64,000 nucleotides of DNA from DSXH01 sp020724325 (GCA_040756515.1 JBFLYW010000002.1:124001-188000), one strand, 5' to 3'; shown: positions 16,954 through 26,415, numbered from the stretch's first letter. The notes: a model not told the origin generated them from the letters alone. Translations and numbers: made by a program.

Positions 16954-17784
16954 CTACCTTTTAGCTAAAATAGAAGTTAAAAAATTGTTGACTAATTTAG
17001 TAAAAAGCTCCGGGTTTTCTAAATGTGTATTGTGTCCGCATTTCTTTATTACTTCGTGTTTTGAACCGGGAATTAACTGAGCCATCTGCGAATTAATCTT
17101 AGTATATTTTTCATCTAACTCGCCGCTTATTAAAAATACCGGAAAATTAAACTCTTTCAGCCTGTTCCAGAAATCGGGCATTAATCCGGTGCTAAAACCT
17201 GCAAGAATATTAGATAATCCTATAACACTATTTTCAATTCTTTGGTTCTTAAGTTTATCAAGATTAGCAATATCCTTAAGCGATTCAAAAAGAGGAATAC
17301 TAAACCAGTAATTAAAAAATTTTTCTACTCCTTCTATTTTAATTTTTTCCGATAGAAGCAGATCGAACTCAACTCTTTCTTTTCGTTGATCAAAATTCTG
17401 AATACCGGCGGTACTGCTTTCAAATACAGCACCAAGAATATTCTTGCTATACTTAACACAGTAAGAAATAGCGGCTCTTCCGCCCATTGAGTACCCTACA
17501 AGTACAACATCTTTATAGCCAAGTTCAAGTATTATTCTGTTTAACTGGCATGTAATTGCTCCGGTTGTGTAAAAACGTGTATTACCGGGAGAGGATGTTT
17601 TGCCGTGTCCAATAAGATCTATTGCAATAGGAATATACTCTGAAAGGAGACTTTCAAAAATAAATTGCCAGTCCTCTGATTGACCTGTAAATCCATGTAA
17701 AAAGATGACGGGAATTTTATCTGATTTTAATTTTTTTTCGTCAACAAGCAGATGGAATTCAATATCGTCAATCTTTATAATCAT
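16954..17784 (-). CDS. menH: Alpha/beta hydrolase MenH (SHCHC synthase)
   Basis: A 276-residue alpha/beta hydrolase that eliminates pyruvate from SEPHCHC to give SHCHC. Features are the HGFTGQSEDW oxyanion loop (30-39), IDLIGHGKTSSP, the nucleophile elbow GYSMGGRA with S99, a later Asp in SGELDEKY, and the His in KCGHNTHLE. The HGFTG and GHGKS/T-like blocks match MenH better than generic hydrolases. Its start overlaps the menD end by 17 bp. Confidence 0.88.
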   Translation of the reverse strand: MIIKIDDIEFHLLVDEKKLKSDKIPVIFLHGFTGQSEDWQFIFESLLSEYIPIAIDLIGHGKTSSPGNTRFYTTGAITCQLNRIILELGYKDVVLVGYSMGGRAAISYCVKYSKNILGAVFESSTAGIQNFDQRKERVEFDLLLSEKIKIEGVEKFFNYWFSIPLFESLKDIANLDKLKNQRIENSVIGLSNILAGFSTGLMPDFWNRLKEFNFPVFLISGELDEKYTKINSQMAQLIPGSKHEVIKKCGHNTHLENPELFTKLVNNFLTSILAKR

Positions 17785-19543
17785 TTATAAATTTTCCAAC
17801 TTCTCTAGTTGAAATTTGCCAGAAGCGGGAACGATATTGAGAAGAGAGCTTTGCATCAGTTTTAATTTCGATTACATTTAATTTCCCATTCTTAATCGAT
17901 TTTTGAAGAGCAGCATTAAAATCTTTACTCCTGTTTACAATATAATAAATACCGTTGAATGCTTTTACAATTTTATTGAAATCAAGCTTCACCGGCATTA
18001 AAAAATTAGTTCTAAAAATTTTCCCAAAACGGGCAATAGGCAGTGAATGAAAAATTCCTCCGCCGCTGTTGTTAATCAGAATAATCGTTAATGGGATATC
18101 GAAACTGATTGAATTATAAAGTCCATTAAGATCATGATAAAATGCTAAGTCGCCCGTTAAAAGAAAAGTAGGTTCTACAGAGCGGGCAGCAATTCCCAAA
18201 GCGGTAGAATTAATTCCGTCTATACCGCTTGCACCACGGTTTGTGAATAAGTTTATTTTTTTCTTCGAAAGCGGCGCAAAAAAATCAATATCACGTATAG
18301 GCAAACTGTTGGAAACCATTAAATTGCATTTGTAAGGCAGAAATTTTAGAAACTCATATATTACTTTGCTTTCGAAAGTATAATCCTTTGAAGCAATAAA
18401 TTTGGCTTTAATTTTATTAACAAGTTGATTCAAGCGGATTATATTATCCGACCATTTACTTTCACCTTGCTTGCTGGATAATTTTGAGAGAACAAGACTG
18501 CAAAACTTTACAGGATCAATCTTAATAAATTGGTTAGCGGTTAGAGTTGGATCGTTTTTATCTCCAAAAGGATTTATTAATATTTTCACAGCACGGCTTC
18601 TCTTAACAAAATCGTGCATTTGATTTGACGTTGGTGCGCCTCCCAAAAGAAGTATAACCTCCGGATCAAATTTCTCTAAAAAAGATTTTGAGCGGATTAG
18701 AGTGTTAAAATTCTCAATTATATTTTTATGAGTGTGAGTTCCATGTCTAAACCCTGATGAACCGTCAGCAAATATTGGATACCCAGTTTTATCTGAAAAA
18801 TCTACAAGCGTTTTTATGAATTCTATTCCGTAATTGTTATAACCAAGAACAATAATTCCATTTCTCTTTGTTTTAATTAACCGTGATGCTTTATTTAGTC
18901 CGGCTGGAGCTTCTTTTTCAGATTCATTAAAGGAAATACTTTTTGTTAGTGAAAAGATTTTTTTTACTAAATATTTGTCAACGTAATCTGTAATACTATC
19001 CGGTTCAAATGGTTTTTCGAACGGAAAGTTAAAATGAACCGGTCCGGGGTTTTCGTTTATAGCTATTGAAAGACCTTTCTTAACCGAATTCATATATTTT
19101 ATATAGCCTTTATAGCTTACAACCGGAAGTCCCGTGTCGTAAAAAAATCTAATATGATTTTTAAAGATGTTATGCTGATTAATTGTCTGGTTAGCACCCC
19201 GATTTCTTAGATAAGGCGGTCGGTCTGCTGTACATACAATTAGTGGAATTCTCTGGTAGTAAGATTCAATAATTGCCGGATAGATTTCTGCTGCTGCGGT
19301 ACCAGATGTAGTAACAACTACAGTAGGTGTGCCGGATTTTTTTGCTCTTCCCATGGCAAAAAAAGCCGAAGATCTTTCGTCTACAATTGGATATAGTTTG
19401 AATTTTTTATTTAATGCAAACGCCAGCGTAAGAGAAGTACTTCTTGAACCGGGAGAGATGCATACATTTTTTATCCCCGTTTCAATTAGCTGTTGAACAA
19501 ATACATTACACCACAGGATATTACGATTAATTTGATGGCTCAT
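17768..19543 (-). CDS. menD: 2-Succinyl-5-enolpyruvyl-6-hydroxy-3-cyclohexene-1-carboxylate synthase MenD
   Basis: A thiamine-diphosphate enzyme joining isochorismate and 2-oxoglutarate. The 591 residues show the N-terminal CISPGSRSTSLTLA and DERSSAFFAMGRAK (with the TPP-activating Glu), TTSGTAAAEIYPAIIESYY, ENPGPVHFNFPFEKP, and the C-terminal TPP/Mg region LLTGDLAFYHDLNGL...INNSGGGIFHSLP. All are typical of MenD. It overlaps both menF and menH by 17 bp, so translation is tightly coupled. Confidence 0.96.
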   Translation of the reverse strand: MSHQINRNILWCNVFVQQLIETGIKNVCISPGSRSTSLTLAFALNKKFKLYPIVDERSSAFFAMGRAKKSGTPTVVVTTSGTAAAEIYPAIIESYYQRIPLIVCTADRPPYLRNRGANQTINQHNIFKNHIRFFYDTGLPVVSYKGYIKYMNSVKKGLSIAINENPGPVHFNFPFEKPFEPDSITDYVDKYLVKKIFSLTKSISFNESEKEAPAGLNKASRLIKTKRNGIIVLGYNNYGIEFIKTLVDFSDKTGYPIFADGSSGFRHGTHTHKNIIENFNTLIRSKSFLEKFDPEVILLLGGAPTSNQMHDFVKRSRAVKILINPFGDKNDPTLTANQFIKIDPVKFCSLVLSKLSSKQGESKWSDNIIRLNQLVNKIKAKFIASKDYTFESKVIYEFLKFLPYKCNLMVSNSLPIRDIDFFAPLSKKKINLFTNRGASGIDGINSTALGIAARSVEPTFLLTGDLAFYHDLNGLYNSISFDIPLTIILINNSGGGIFHSLPIARFGKIFRTNFLMPVKLDFNKIVKAFNGIYYIVNRSKDFNAALQKSIKNGKLNVIEIKTDAKLSSQYRSRFWQISTREVGKFINDYKD

Positions 19544-20969
19544 GTTGAAATAAAGACAAAATAGATTTCAATTTCAATTCGGTTTCATAAAATTCTTTTT
19601 CGGGTATAGAGCCTTCTACAATTCCACATCCGGCATAAACCAATAATTTATTATAATTTATTAATGCGGATCTTATTGCTACCGTAAATTCTCCAAGCCC
19701 GTTATTGCTGTACCATCCTAACACACCGGTGAATAAACCTCTTTCAAAATTTTCAAGTTTATTAATTAATTCTAAAGCGCTTTCTTTTGGGTCTCCGCAT
19801 ACAGCCGGAGTTGGATGTAGTTTATTAATTATATTAAAAACAGAAATGTTCTGTATCAAGTCTGCTTTAATTGGAGTCCACAAATGTTGAATGTACTTAA
19901 GCTTCTTAATAGAAGGTTTACCAAACTGAATACCGGCTGCAAATTCTGAAATAATTTTTACAATATATTCAACAACGTTATTGTGTTCAGCAAGTTCTTT
20001 TTTGTCATTAAGCAGAAGATTGGATAATTGATTATCTGCAGAATCCGTTTCTCCACGTTTGGTTGTACCTGCCAAGGCTTCGGTTTCAATTTTATTTTTA
20101 TTTATTACTAATAATTTTTCTGGAGATGCACCTAAAAAAATAGAATTCCATCTTCTGTAAATAAAAATGCTGCTTTCCGGATAATCTTCTTTCAACTTAG
20201 AGATGATGTGAATTAAATTGGGCATGCAAGAAATTTCACATTCCAGGATTCTTGAAAGTACAACTTTACTAATAACATCTTCACTTATTTTTCTCAATGC
20301 ATAGTTTACCATTTCTGTCCATTCGTCATAAGAGGTTTTACTAATAATTTTATAAGTAGCGGGTGAATAAAAACTAATCTTGTTGGAACCAATTGATTCT
20401 ATTTTTTTTTCGAGTTCATCAATTATATTATTGCTGGAATTAATTTCTTGCGGTGACAGAAAAATTATTAGATAACACAAATTATTTTCCGTGTAGAAAA
20501 TTAACCGAGGAACAGAGTAGCTGAATTGATCAAAAACCTGCCAGACAGAATCATTTTTGTCGGAAGGAAATTTAATTGAAACAAAGATTGCTGGAACTTG
20601 CTCTAGTCGGAATTCATCCATATTAGAAATAAAATTAAATTCATCTGTGTGAATGGAATTATTAATTTTGTAACATTCACCGATTGACAAAAAAATTTTA
20701 TTAGATTCCGGATTATTCCAGTAAAAACACGTATCAGAAGGAAGGTTAAGGGATAATAAAGCGCTGTCGAAAATTTCCTTATCGATAGGTTGAATAAACG
20801 CAAATAGCGAGTTAGACAAATTGAAATCTGGTTTTAACCTCGAAAAAGCAAGAAAATCTCTCAATTTGCGGGTATTTAAGATCAAAATTTCACTCTGGAA
20901 TAAATCACATTTTAAATATATGTTTTGGCTGGCAAGTTTCAAATTGCCTGAATTCAAAAGATGACACAT
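19527..20969 (-). CDS. menF: Isochorismate synthase MenF
   Basis: The first committed step: chorismate to isochorismate. The 480 residues contain the chorismate-binding domain in the C-terminal half, with FLGASPEKLL, EALAGTTKRGE, HLWTPIKADL, HPTPAVCGDPKESAL, ERGLFTGVLGWYS and GCGIVEGSIPEKEFYETELK, as in MenF/EntC. The N-terminal half is variable, as usual in the family. It heads the seven-gene men operon, and a MarR-type regulator diverges from it with a palindrome between them. Confidence 0.93.
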   Translation of the reverse strand: MCHLLNSGNLKLASQNIYLKCDLFQSEILILNTRKLRDFLAFSRLKPDFNLSNSLFAFIQPIDKEIFDSALLSLNLPSDTCFYWNNPESNKIFLSIGECYKINNSIHTDEFNFISNMDEFRLEQVPAIFVSIKFPSDKNDSVWQVFDQFSYSVPRLIFYTENNLCYLIIFLSPQEINSSNNIIDELEKKIESIGSNKISFYSPATYKIISKTSYDEWTEMVNYALRKISEDVISKVVLSRILECEISCMPNLIHIISKLKEDYPESSIFIYRRWNSIFLGASPEKLLVINKNKIETEALAGTTKRGETDSADNQLSNLLLNDKKELAEHNNVVEYIVKIISEFAAGIQFGKPSIKKLKYIQHLWTPIKADLIQNISVFNIINKLHPTPAVCGDPKESALELINKLENFERGLFTGVLGWYSNNGLGEFTVAIRSALINYNKLLVYAGCGIVEGSIPEKEFYETELKLKSILSLFQHEPSN

Positions 20970-21061
20970 TAAGTTGACGGAAATAAAAAAAGTGGATTTT
21001 TTGTTAAAATTTATTTCCTAATTAAAAATTAATTCTTTAAGTTTATAAGCAGCACTATGAA

Positions 21062-21079
21062 TTGTTACGGAAGTAACAA
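21062..21079. promoter_or_regulatory. Perfect inverted repeat TTGTTAC-4-GTAACAA, likely MarR operator
   Basis: TTGTTAC (21062-21068) and GTAACAA (21073-21079) are exact reverse complements with a 4-bp spacer ggaa. The site lies 36 bp before the marR-family ATG and 92 bp before the menF ATG, in the only spacer they share. Its 18-bp size suits a winged-helix MarR dimer. Autoregulation is the simplest reading; control of the men operon is possible. Confidence 0.5.
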
Positions 21080-21115
21080 AGCAAACATCAATCAAACAAA
21101 ATAGGAGGTATACTG

Positions 21116-21541
21116 ATGCAAAGCCAGAAAGCTGAAACTGCCCTCCAGCTTTGGGACAGGCTAGCAAAAGTGCACGATAAGTTCCGCAAAGTGCAAGCAA
21201 AGCAAATGTTCGGTGAAAAACTGACAGCCCCTCAATTCTGTGTCCTTGAAGTGATTTATAAACTTGGACCAGTCCCTCTCAAAAAAATCAGCGAGGAAAC
21301 AATGGTTACAGGTGCTAATATTACCTGTGTCGTTGATAATCTTGAGGAAATGGGATTTGTAAAACGAGTTCACTCCAAAGAGGACCGGAGAGTAATAACT
21401 GCGGAGTTAACTAATTCCGGAAAATCGAAGTTAGAAAAAATTTTACCGGCATATTACGAGAACATTGCATCGTTAGTAACAAAGATATCTGATAACGAGC
21501 AAAAGCAGTTAAACAACGTTCTAGGTAAATTAATGGGATGA
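21116..21541 (+). CDS. MarR family transcriptional regulator
   Basis: A 141-residue winged helix-turn-helix protein. The MarR pattern is clear: an N-terminal dimer helix, the DNA-recognition region PVPLKKISEETMVTGANITCVVDNLEEMGFVKR (about 52-84), and the wing SKEDRRVITAELTNSGKSKL. The start follows a strong AGGAGG at 21102-21107. Its 3' end overlaps convergent prmA by 12 bp. The ligand is unknown. Its divergent position to menF suggests, without proving, a link to quinone or redox state. Confidence 0.9.
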   Translation: MQSQKAETALQLWDRLAKVHDKFRKVQAKQMFGEKLTAPQFCVLEVIYKLGPVPLKKISEETMVTGANITCVVDNLEEMGFVKRVHSKEDRRVITAELTNSGKSKLEKILPAYYENIASLVTKISDNEQKQLNNVLGKLMG

Positions 21542-22387
21542 TGTTACCTTAAAGGCGATTGAGACCCAATCGCCTAATTCCTTTTTTTCGATCATCTCAA
21601 AATTATGCAGTTGGAATTTACTTATTATGTCTCCCGCATCAGATTTAAGGAGACCGGAAACTATCAGCTTGCCTGTCTCCTTAATTTTTAACACGAAGTA
21701 GGAAACTATATCCATTAGAATATGCTTGTTAATATTTGCAACTATAAGATCAAAATTATTTTCTTCAATTTGATGAATTTCTGCTTGTCTGATTTCTACT
21801 CTATCCACCAAAGAATTAACTGATACATTTTCTTTTCCATTAAGCAGACACCATTCATCGTTGTCTATACCAATTGCCCTCTTGGCACCGAGAAGAACAG
21901 AAGCAATTGCCAATACTCCGGTGCCGGTGCCAACATCTAAAACAAAATCATCTTTGCAGATATATTTTTCAATCATAATTAACATCAATTTTGTAGTTTC
22001 ATGCTCTCCGGTTCCAAACGACATCTTAGGGTCTATTGTAATTATTGTTTTATTTCCATCCTGAGTGTATTCTTTGAATGTCGGTTTAATTACTATCCGA
22101 TCGGTTACTTCTATTACTTTAACATTTTTTTCATAATCATCATTCCAGTTTTTGTCTTCGATTAATTCTTTTTGAATGGAGTAATCAATAATAAGTCCTT
22201 CGCCTTTTGCAAATTCTAATACTGCAGCTATTTCCTCTTCGGAGATAGACTTTCTAGAATCAACAAAGATCTTCAACCCGGTTTCTAATTCATTAATGCC
22301 GTTGAAGCAGAACTGCCACAGCATGCCGCTAATTAGTTCGTTATTTAATGGCGTAGTAGTTATTGTGTATTGGTAATAAGATTTCAT
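21530..22387 (-). CDS. prmA: Ribosomal protein L11 methyltransferase
   Basis: A class-I SAM methyltransferase of 285 residues. The SAM-binding motif is FVLDVGTGTGVLAIASVLLGAKRAIGIDND (about 150-179), preceded by the PrmA-specific MSFGTGEHETTKLM and followed by VANINKHILMDI (motif IV, the NxNI variant). PrmA methylates lysines and the N-terminus of L11. It lies 4 bp after the PBP4 gene and reads in the same direction. Confidence 0.92.
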   Translation of the reverse strand: MKSYYQYTITTTPLNNELISGMLWQFCFNGINELETGLKIFVDSRKSISEEEIAAVLEFAKGEGLIIDYSIQKELIEDKNWNDDYEKNVKVIEVTDRIVIKPTFKEYTQDGNKTIITIDPKMSFGTGEHETTKLMLIMIEKYICKDDFVLDVGTGTGVLAIASVLLGAKRAIGIDNDEWCLLNGKENVSVNSLVDRVEIRQAEIHQIEENNFDLIVANINKHILMDIVSYFVLKIKETGKLIVSGLLKSDAGDIISKFQLHNFEMIEKKELGDWVSIAFKVTSSH

Positions 22388-22391
22388 GCTG

Positions 22392-23825
22392 TTAATTGTT
22401 GTAAATTATTTCACAAATTTTATCCTGTAAATCGCGGATGACTTTTTGCGGACTTGTAAAGTTTTGAATCATAATTGTAAATGCTATTAGATGATTGGAC
22501 TTGTTTGTTAAATAGCCGCTTAAGTTACTTACGCCGCTTATTGTCCCGGTTTTAGCATTTACATTCTGGAATACCAGCGAGTTTTTCATTCTGTCTTTTA
22601 ATGTTCCGTCTACACCAGCAACGGGCAGTGAGTTGAATAGTTTTGTAAAAATCCACTTGTTGTTCTGGTAAAAGAATTTGAGAATTTCCGTTAATAATTC
22701 TGCAGAAATAAGATTGTAAAAAGAGAGACCCGAACCATCGGCTATTTTGTATTGCTTGGGGTCCATGCCTACAATAGTTATTAGACTATCAATTAGCTTA
22801 ATTCCATTTTTTGCAGAAGCAGGTTTCCCAAAATATTTTAATGCCATAGCTCTAAGCAGCATTTCAGAACCAAGATTATTGCTGTTCTTATTTACATTTA
22901 TTAACACCGTGTCAATCTCTCTGTAATAAGAGAATATTTCTTTTGCGTCCCTTTCAAGTGAAGAGATTTTAAGTTTACCTTCGAAACTAATTCCGTTTCT
23001 AATTAGATTTTCTTTGAATAGAGTAAGAAAAAAATTAGGCGGGTTAAAAACGTTTAGTAAAGTATGGTCGGATTTTTCATTCACAGATATTTCGCCGGTA
23101 ACGGTAATATTATTGCTGCGGTTTATCCAATCGCGCGAAATTTTTAAAGGAGTAGTTTTGTTTTCGGTTGTTCTTGAGTTATTAATTACATTAAAATAAT
23201 TTGATTGAGGAATTATACTGATCAGCGCCGGTTTACCAACGAAATCCGGTGCGTAATTAACACTGACGCAATTGTAATTGATGTTAAGAGCGGACAAATA
23301 AGGTGAACTTGGTTCCGGATCATCATCCCACATCCAGCCATTACCCCAAAAGAGGGAATCCAAAGCAGAAACATCTGCAATAATATTACCTCTAATTTCC
23401 TTTATGCCGCATTTTTTTATTTCGGAAACTAGTGAATCTAAATCGCGAAGAGAAAATTCAGGGTCTAGCCCGCCAACCAAAAAAAGATTGCCGGTTAGAA
23501 TTGAATCCTTGAGATTTCCATTATAGTATAATGATGTTTTGTATGAAAAATTATCGAGAAATAAAAGCGAAGCAGCAGTAGTAAGAATTTTTATTGTAGA
23601 AGCCGGACGGAGTAGAAGTTTTTCATTCTTACGCAGTAAAAATTTTTGAGTGGTTAGGTTGTATATATCGATTGTAATCTGACTGCTCTTGAAAAAATCA
23701 GTAGAGATTATCTTGTTAATCTCCTTTTCCAGGTTCGATTTTTTTTGTTGTGGGTAGGATATTGATGTTAGAGCTACAATAGAAATAATGAAAAAGATAT
23801 TACTTGTAGAAAATATTTTTTTCAA
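22392..23825 (-). CDS. dacB: D-alanyl-D-alanine carboxypeptidase/endopeptidase, PBP4/DacB type (S13)
   Basis: A periplasmic class-C penicillin-binding protein that trims or cleaves peptidoglycan cross-links. The 477 residues begin with a signal peptide (to about residue 26, ...TSISYPQQ). They contain all three active-site motifs: S-x-x-K in RPASTIKIL (near 79-87), S-x-N in NKNSNNLGSEMLL, and KTG in NAKTGTISGVSNLSGY near the C-terminus. A large insertion between the first two motifs is typical of S13 enzymes. It overlaps the upstream TatD/radical-SAM gene by four bases. Confidence 0.92.
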   Translation of the reverse strand: MKKIFSTSNIFFIISIVALTSISYPQQKKSNLEKEINKIISTDFFKSSQITIDIYNLTTQKFLLRKNEKLLLRPASTIKILTTAASLLFLDNFSYKTSLYYNGNLKDSILTGNLFLVGGLDPEFSLRDLDSLVSEIKKCGIKEIRGNIIADVSALDSLFWGNGWMWDDDPEPSSPYLSALNINYNCVSVNYAPDFVGKPALISIIPQSNYFNVINNSRTTENKTTPLKISRDWINRSNNITVTGEISVNEKSDHTLLNVFNPPNFFLTLFKENLIRNGISFEGKLKISSLERDAKEIFSYYREIDTVLINVNKNSNNLGSEMLLRAMALKYFGKPASAKNGIKLIDSLITIVGMDPKQYKIADGSGLSFYNLISAELLTEILKFFYQNNKWIFTKLFNSLPVAGVDGTLKDRMKNSLVFQNVNAKTGTISGVSNLSGYLTNKSNHLIAFTIMIQNFTSPQKVIRDLQDKICEIIYNN

Positions 23826-25180
23826 AAGTATTCCCGTTCTCTAAAATCTGCATTCAGTTGTTCTGTAACAAATTTTTTTGCTGCGGCTGAATCGATTTCG
23901 CTTAAACCAACAATCGACATTACTACATGCGAGTAGTTCTTAGCTTTTCTGGCAAAGTCGAGCATCTCATTATGCATCGACTTATCAACGCGCATTACCT
24001 TAGCATACTGATCCGGATCAACCGAATTTAAGCTGATAGAAACTGTATCAATCAGTCCGTGCAGTTCGGGTGTAATATCACGCTTGTTAATATAGTTCCC
24101 ATGTCCATCGGTATTCATTCTTGTTACTCCGCCATTCTCTTTAACATACAACGCAATTGCTTTAACAACGTTCCATCTTATAGTAGGTTCTCCATATCCG
24201 CAAAAAACAATTTCTTTGTACTTTTTAGGGTCACCTATTTCTCCAATATATACTTCTGCTTCGGGTTCTTTGGACTTTTCCATTTTAAGACTGTATCCGT
24301 TAATTACAGCTTCGCCTTTGCGGTCGCAAAAGACGCAGTCGGCATTACACCTGTTGGTAACATTTATATAGAGTGACCCGCCAATCTGATATGTAAAATG
24401 TAACTTCGGTTTATTGCCAATACCGAAAAGTTTGTAAGCGTTATATGATGTTGTACGAGCCACGTCTTCAACCTTTAATTTGTGAACCTCTGCAACTGTT
24501 TCTGCAACTAACTTTATGTAAGCCGGCTCGTTACGTTCTCCGCGGTGTGGAACGGGAGGCATAAAAGGAGAATCGGTTTCGAGCAGTAAATTTTCTATAG
24601 CAATTCGGTTTAAAACTTTACGAAGATTATCTGCTTTCTTAAAAGTAATATTTCCGGGGAAAGAAATGAAATGATGCATCTCTATTAATTCTCTGGCGTC
24701 TTCAATAGAACCGGCAAAACAATGGTATTGTGCACGCAAGCCGCTGCCTTTATATTTTCTGGCAATGTTCATTATATCGTTATTCGAATCGCGGTTATGA
24801 ACTATGATAGGAAGATTTAATTTTAGTGCCAGCTTTATCTGTTCTTCAAAAGCAAATAATTGCTTTTCTCTTGGAGAAAAATCGTAATAATAATCGAGCC
24901 CGATTTCGCCAATTGCAACAACTTTAGGATGATTGGCAGCTTTTTCCAGCAAAGGGATTAAATCAATTTTGAATTCTTTAGTATCATGCGGATGAATTCC
25001 TACAGCTGCATAAATAAATTCATATTCCTCTGCTAATTCAATTGCACGGGCAGAAGAAGCCAGGTCTGTTGCCGGAACAATAATATAATCTATACCGGCA
25101 CTTTTTGCTCTCTCAATAACATTATTCAAGTCACCGTTAAAATTCGGATAAAATAAATGTGCATGTGTATCAACAAACAT
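23822..25180 (-). CDS. TatD nuclease fused to TatD-associated radical SAM protein
   Basis: A two-domain protein of 452 residues. Residues 1-253 are a complete TatD metal-dependent hydrolase: H6 and H8 (DTHAHL), E92 (GEIGLDYY), H128 (IVHNRD), H153 (QYHCFAG) and D203 (ETDSPF). Residues about 260-452 are a short radical-SAM domain with the cluster motif C278-x3-C282-x2-C285 (TNRCNADCVFC) and GYGEPTIRWNVV. This is the family usually encoded beside tatD as a separate gene. Here both domains are intact and in one frame. The radical-SAM substrate is unknown. TatD relatives act in DNA repair, RNA ends or D-aminoacyl-tRNA deacylation. Confidence 0.88.
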   Translation of the reverse strand: MFVDTHAHLFYPNFNGDLNNVIERAKSAGIDYIIVPATDLASSARAIELAEEYEFIYAAVGIHPHDTKEFKIDLIPLLEKAANHPKVVAIGEIGLDYYYDFSPREKQLFAFEEQIKLALKLNLPIIVHNRDSNNDIMNIARKYKGSGLRAQYHCFAGSIEDARELIEMHHFISFPGNITFKKADNLRKVLNRIAIENLLLETDSPFMPPVPHRGERNEPAYIKLVAETVAEVHKLKVEDVARTTSYNAYKLFGIGNKPKLHFTYQIGGSLYINVTNRCNADCVFCDRKGEAVINGYSLKMEKSKEPEAEVYIGEIGDPKKYKEIVFCGYGEPTIRWNVVKAIALYVKENGGVTRMNTDGHGNYINKRDITPELHGLIDTVSISLNSVDPDQYAKVMRVDKSMHNEMLDFARKAKNYSHVVMSIVGLSEIDSAAAKKFVTEQLNADFREREYF

Positions 25181-25236
25181 TGTTTCTCTTTTTCAATTTT
25201 CTTATCAATAACAAAATAAAATCATTTTATGTTCTA

Positions 25237-26235
25237 CTAAGCTTTTATTTTTCCTAAAAAAATACCGGGCTCTCCAATATCAGCTGCAATTTTGAGTGTT
25301 TTATCAATTTCATTTTTGTCTACAATTGCAATCAACCCAATTCCCAGATTAAAAACTTTTCTCATTTCTTCATCAGCGATTAAACCTGTTTCCTGAATTA
25401 ACCTGAATATTGGTGGAACTTCCCATGCAGTCCAGTTAATAGAAACAGTAAGATTTTTTGGTACAACCCTAATTGTATTACCAATTATTCCGCCGCCGGT
25501 AATGTGTGAAAACGCTTTTATGTTATTGCTTTCTTTAAGCTGGTTTATAAGCGTTAAGTAGGATTTATGAATTCTTAGTAATTCTCCGCCTAATGTAGTA
25601 TCCAGTCCTTTTGGTTTAGAGGTAAGACTATACTTTTCTAAAAGAACTTTTCTTGCTAATGAATAACCGTTTGTATGTAATCCGTTGGACTTAAACCCGA
25701 TTAAGAAATCGCCATCAATTACATCGCGTCCATCAATAATTTTATCTCGTTCCACAATTCCAACTATAGTGCCGGAAATATCGTACTCTTCTTCTGAATA
25801 AAAACCGGGCATTTCTGCGGTTTCTCCTCCAATTAGAGCAACATTATTATTCTTACATGCGATGGAAAATCCTCGTATAATTTGTTCGGCTTTTTCTGGA
25901 ATAAGTCTGCCGAATGCAATGTAATCCATAAAGTATTGAGGTTCGGCGCCGCAAACTGCAATGTCATTTACACAATGATTTACAAGGTCCTGTCCAACGG
26001 TAAGATGCTGGTTCATCATGAATGCAATTTTTAATTTGGTTCCAACGCCATCTACACTGGAAACAAGAACCGGATTTTTGTATTTATTAAGATCAATCTG
26101 ATAAAAAGCACCGAAGTGACCAATACCAGATAATACATTTTTATTAAATGTAGATTTTGCCAGGTTCTTTATTTTTTCAATTGTTTTGTCTCCGGCATCA
26201 ATATCAACGCCGGCAAATTTGTAAGTATTATTCAT
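25237..26235 (-). CDS. purM: Phosphoribosylformylglycinamidine cyclo-ligase
   Basis: PurM closes the imidazole ring in purine synthesis (FGAM + ATP to AIR). The 332 residues show the ATP-binding region VSSVDGVGTKLKIA (near 58-71), HCVNDIAVCGAEPQYFMDYIAFG, LIGGETAEMPGFYSEEEYDISGT and the C-terminal HITGGGIIGNTIRV. It has the normal length and the start MNNTYKFAGVDIDAG. It stands alone; no other pur gene is nearby. Confidence 0.95.
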   Translation of the reverse strand: MNNTYKFAGVDIDAGDKTIEKIKNLAKSTFNKNVLSGIGHFGAFYQIDLNKYKNPVLVSSVDGVGTKLKIAFMMNQHLTVGQDLVNHCVNDIAVCGAEPQYFMDYIAFGRLIPEKAEQIIRGFSIACKNNNVALIGGETAEMPGFYSEEEYDISGTIVGIVERDKIIDGRDVIDGDFLIGFKSNGLHTNGYSLARKVLLEKYSLTSKPKGLDTTLGGELLRIHKSYLTLINQLKESNNIKAFSHITGGGIIGNTIRVVPKNLTVSINWTAWEVPPIFRLIQETGLIADEEMRKVFNLGIGLIAIVDKNEIDKTLKIAADIGEPGIFLGKIKA

Positions 26236-26374
26236 TTTATTAAAACGTGTTTTTTTGTTTGTGAAATATAATCATATTTACTTATCTGAAAATTTTCCAA
26301 AAGATTTTTTATTTTACTGGAAGAATGCAGGTTAATCCTGTTGAGATACAAATGGAAAATTGCTTAATTTTTGA

Positions 26375-26382
26375 TAACTTTG
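26375..26382 (+). promoter_or_regulatory. TAACTTTG, possible -7 box for hrcA
   Basis: This is an exact match to the Bacteroidota TAnnTTTG box, 33 bp before the hrcA ATG. No TTG lies at the expected 17-23 bp upstream, so only half the promoter is visible. No CIRCE element (TTAGCACTC-N9-GAGTGCTAA) was found in the spacer 26236-26415. Confidence 0.25.
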
Positions 26383-26415
26383 TGCCCGTTGCTTTTAAAA
26401 ATTATTAATAGATTT

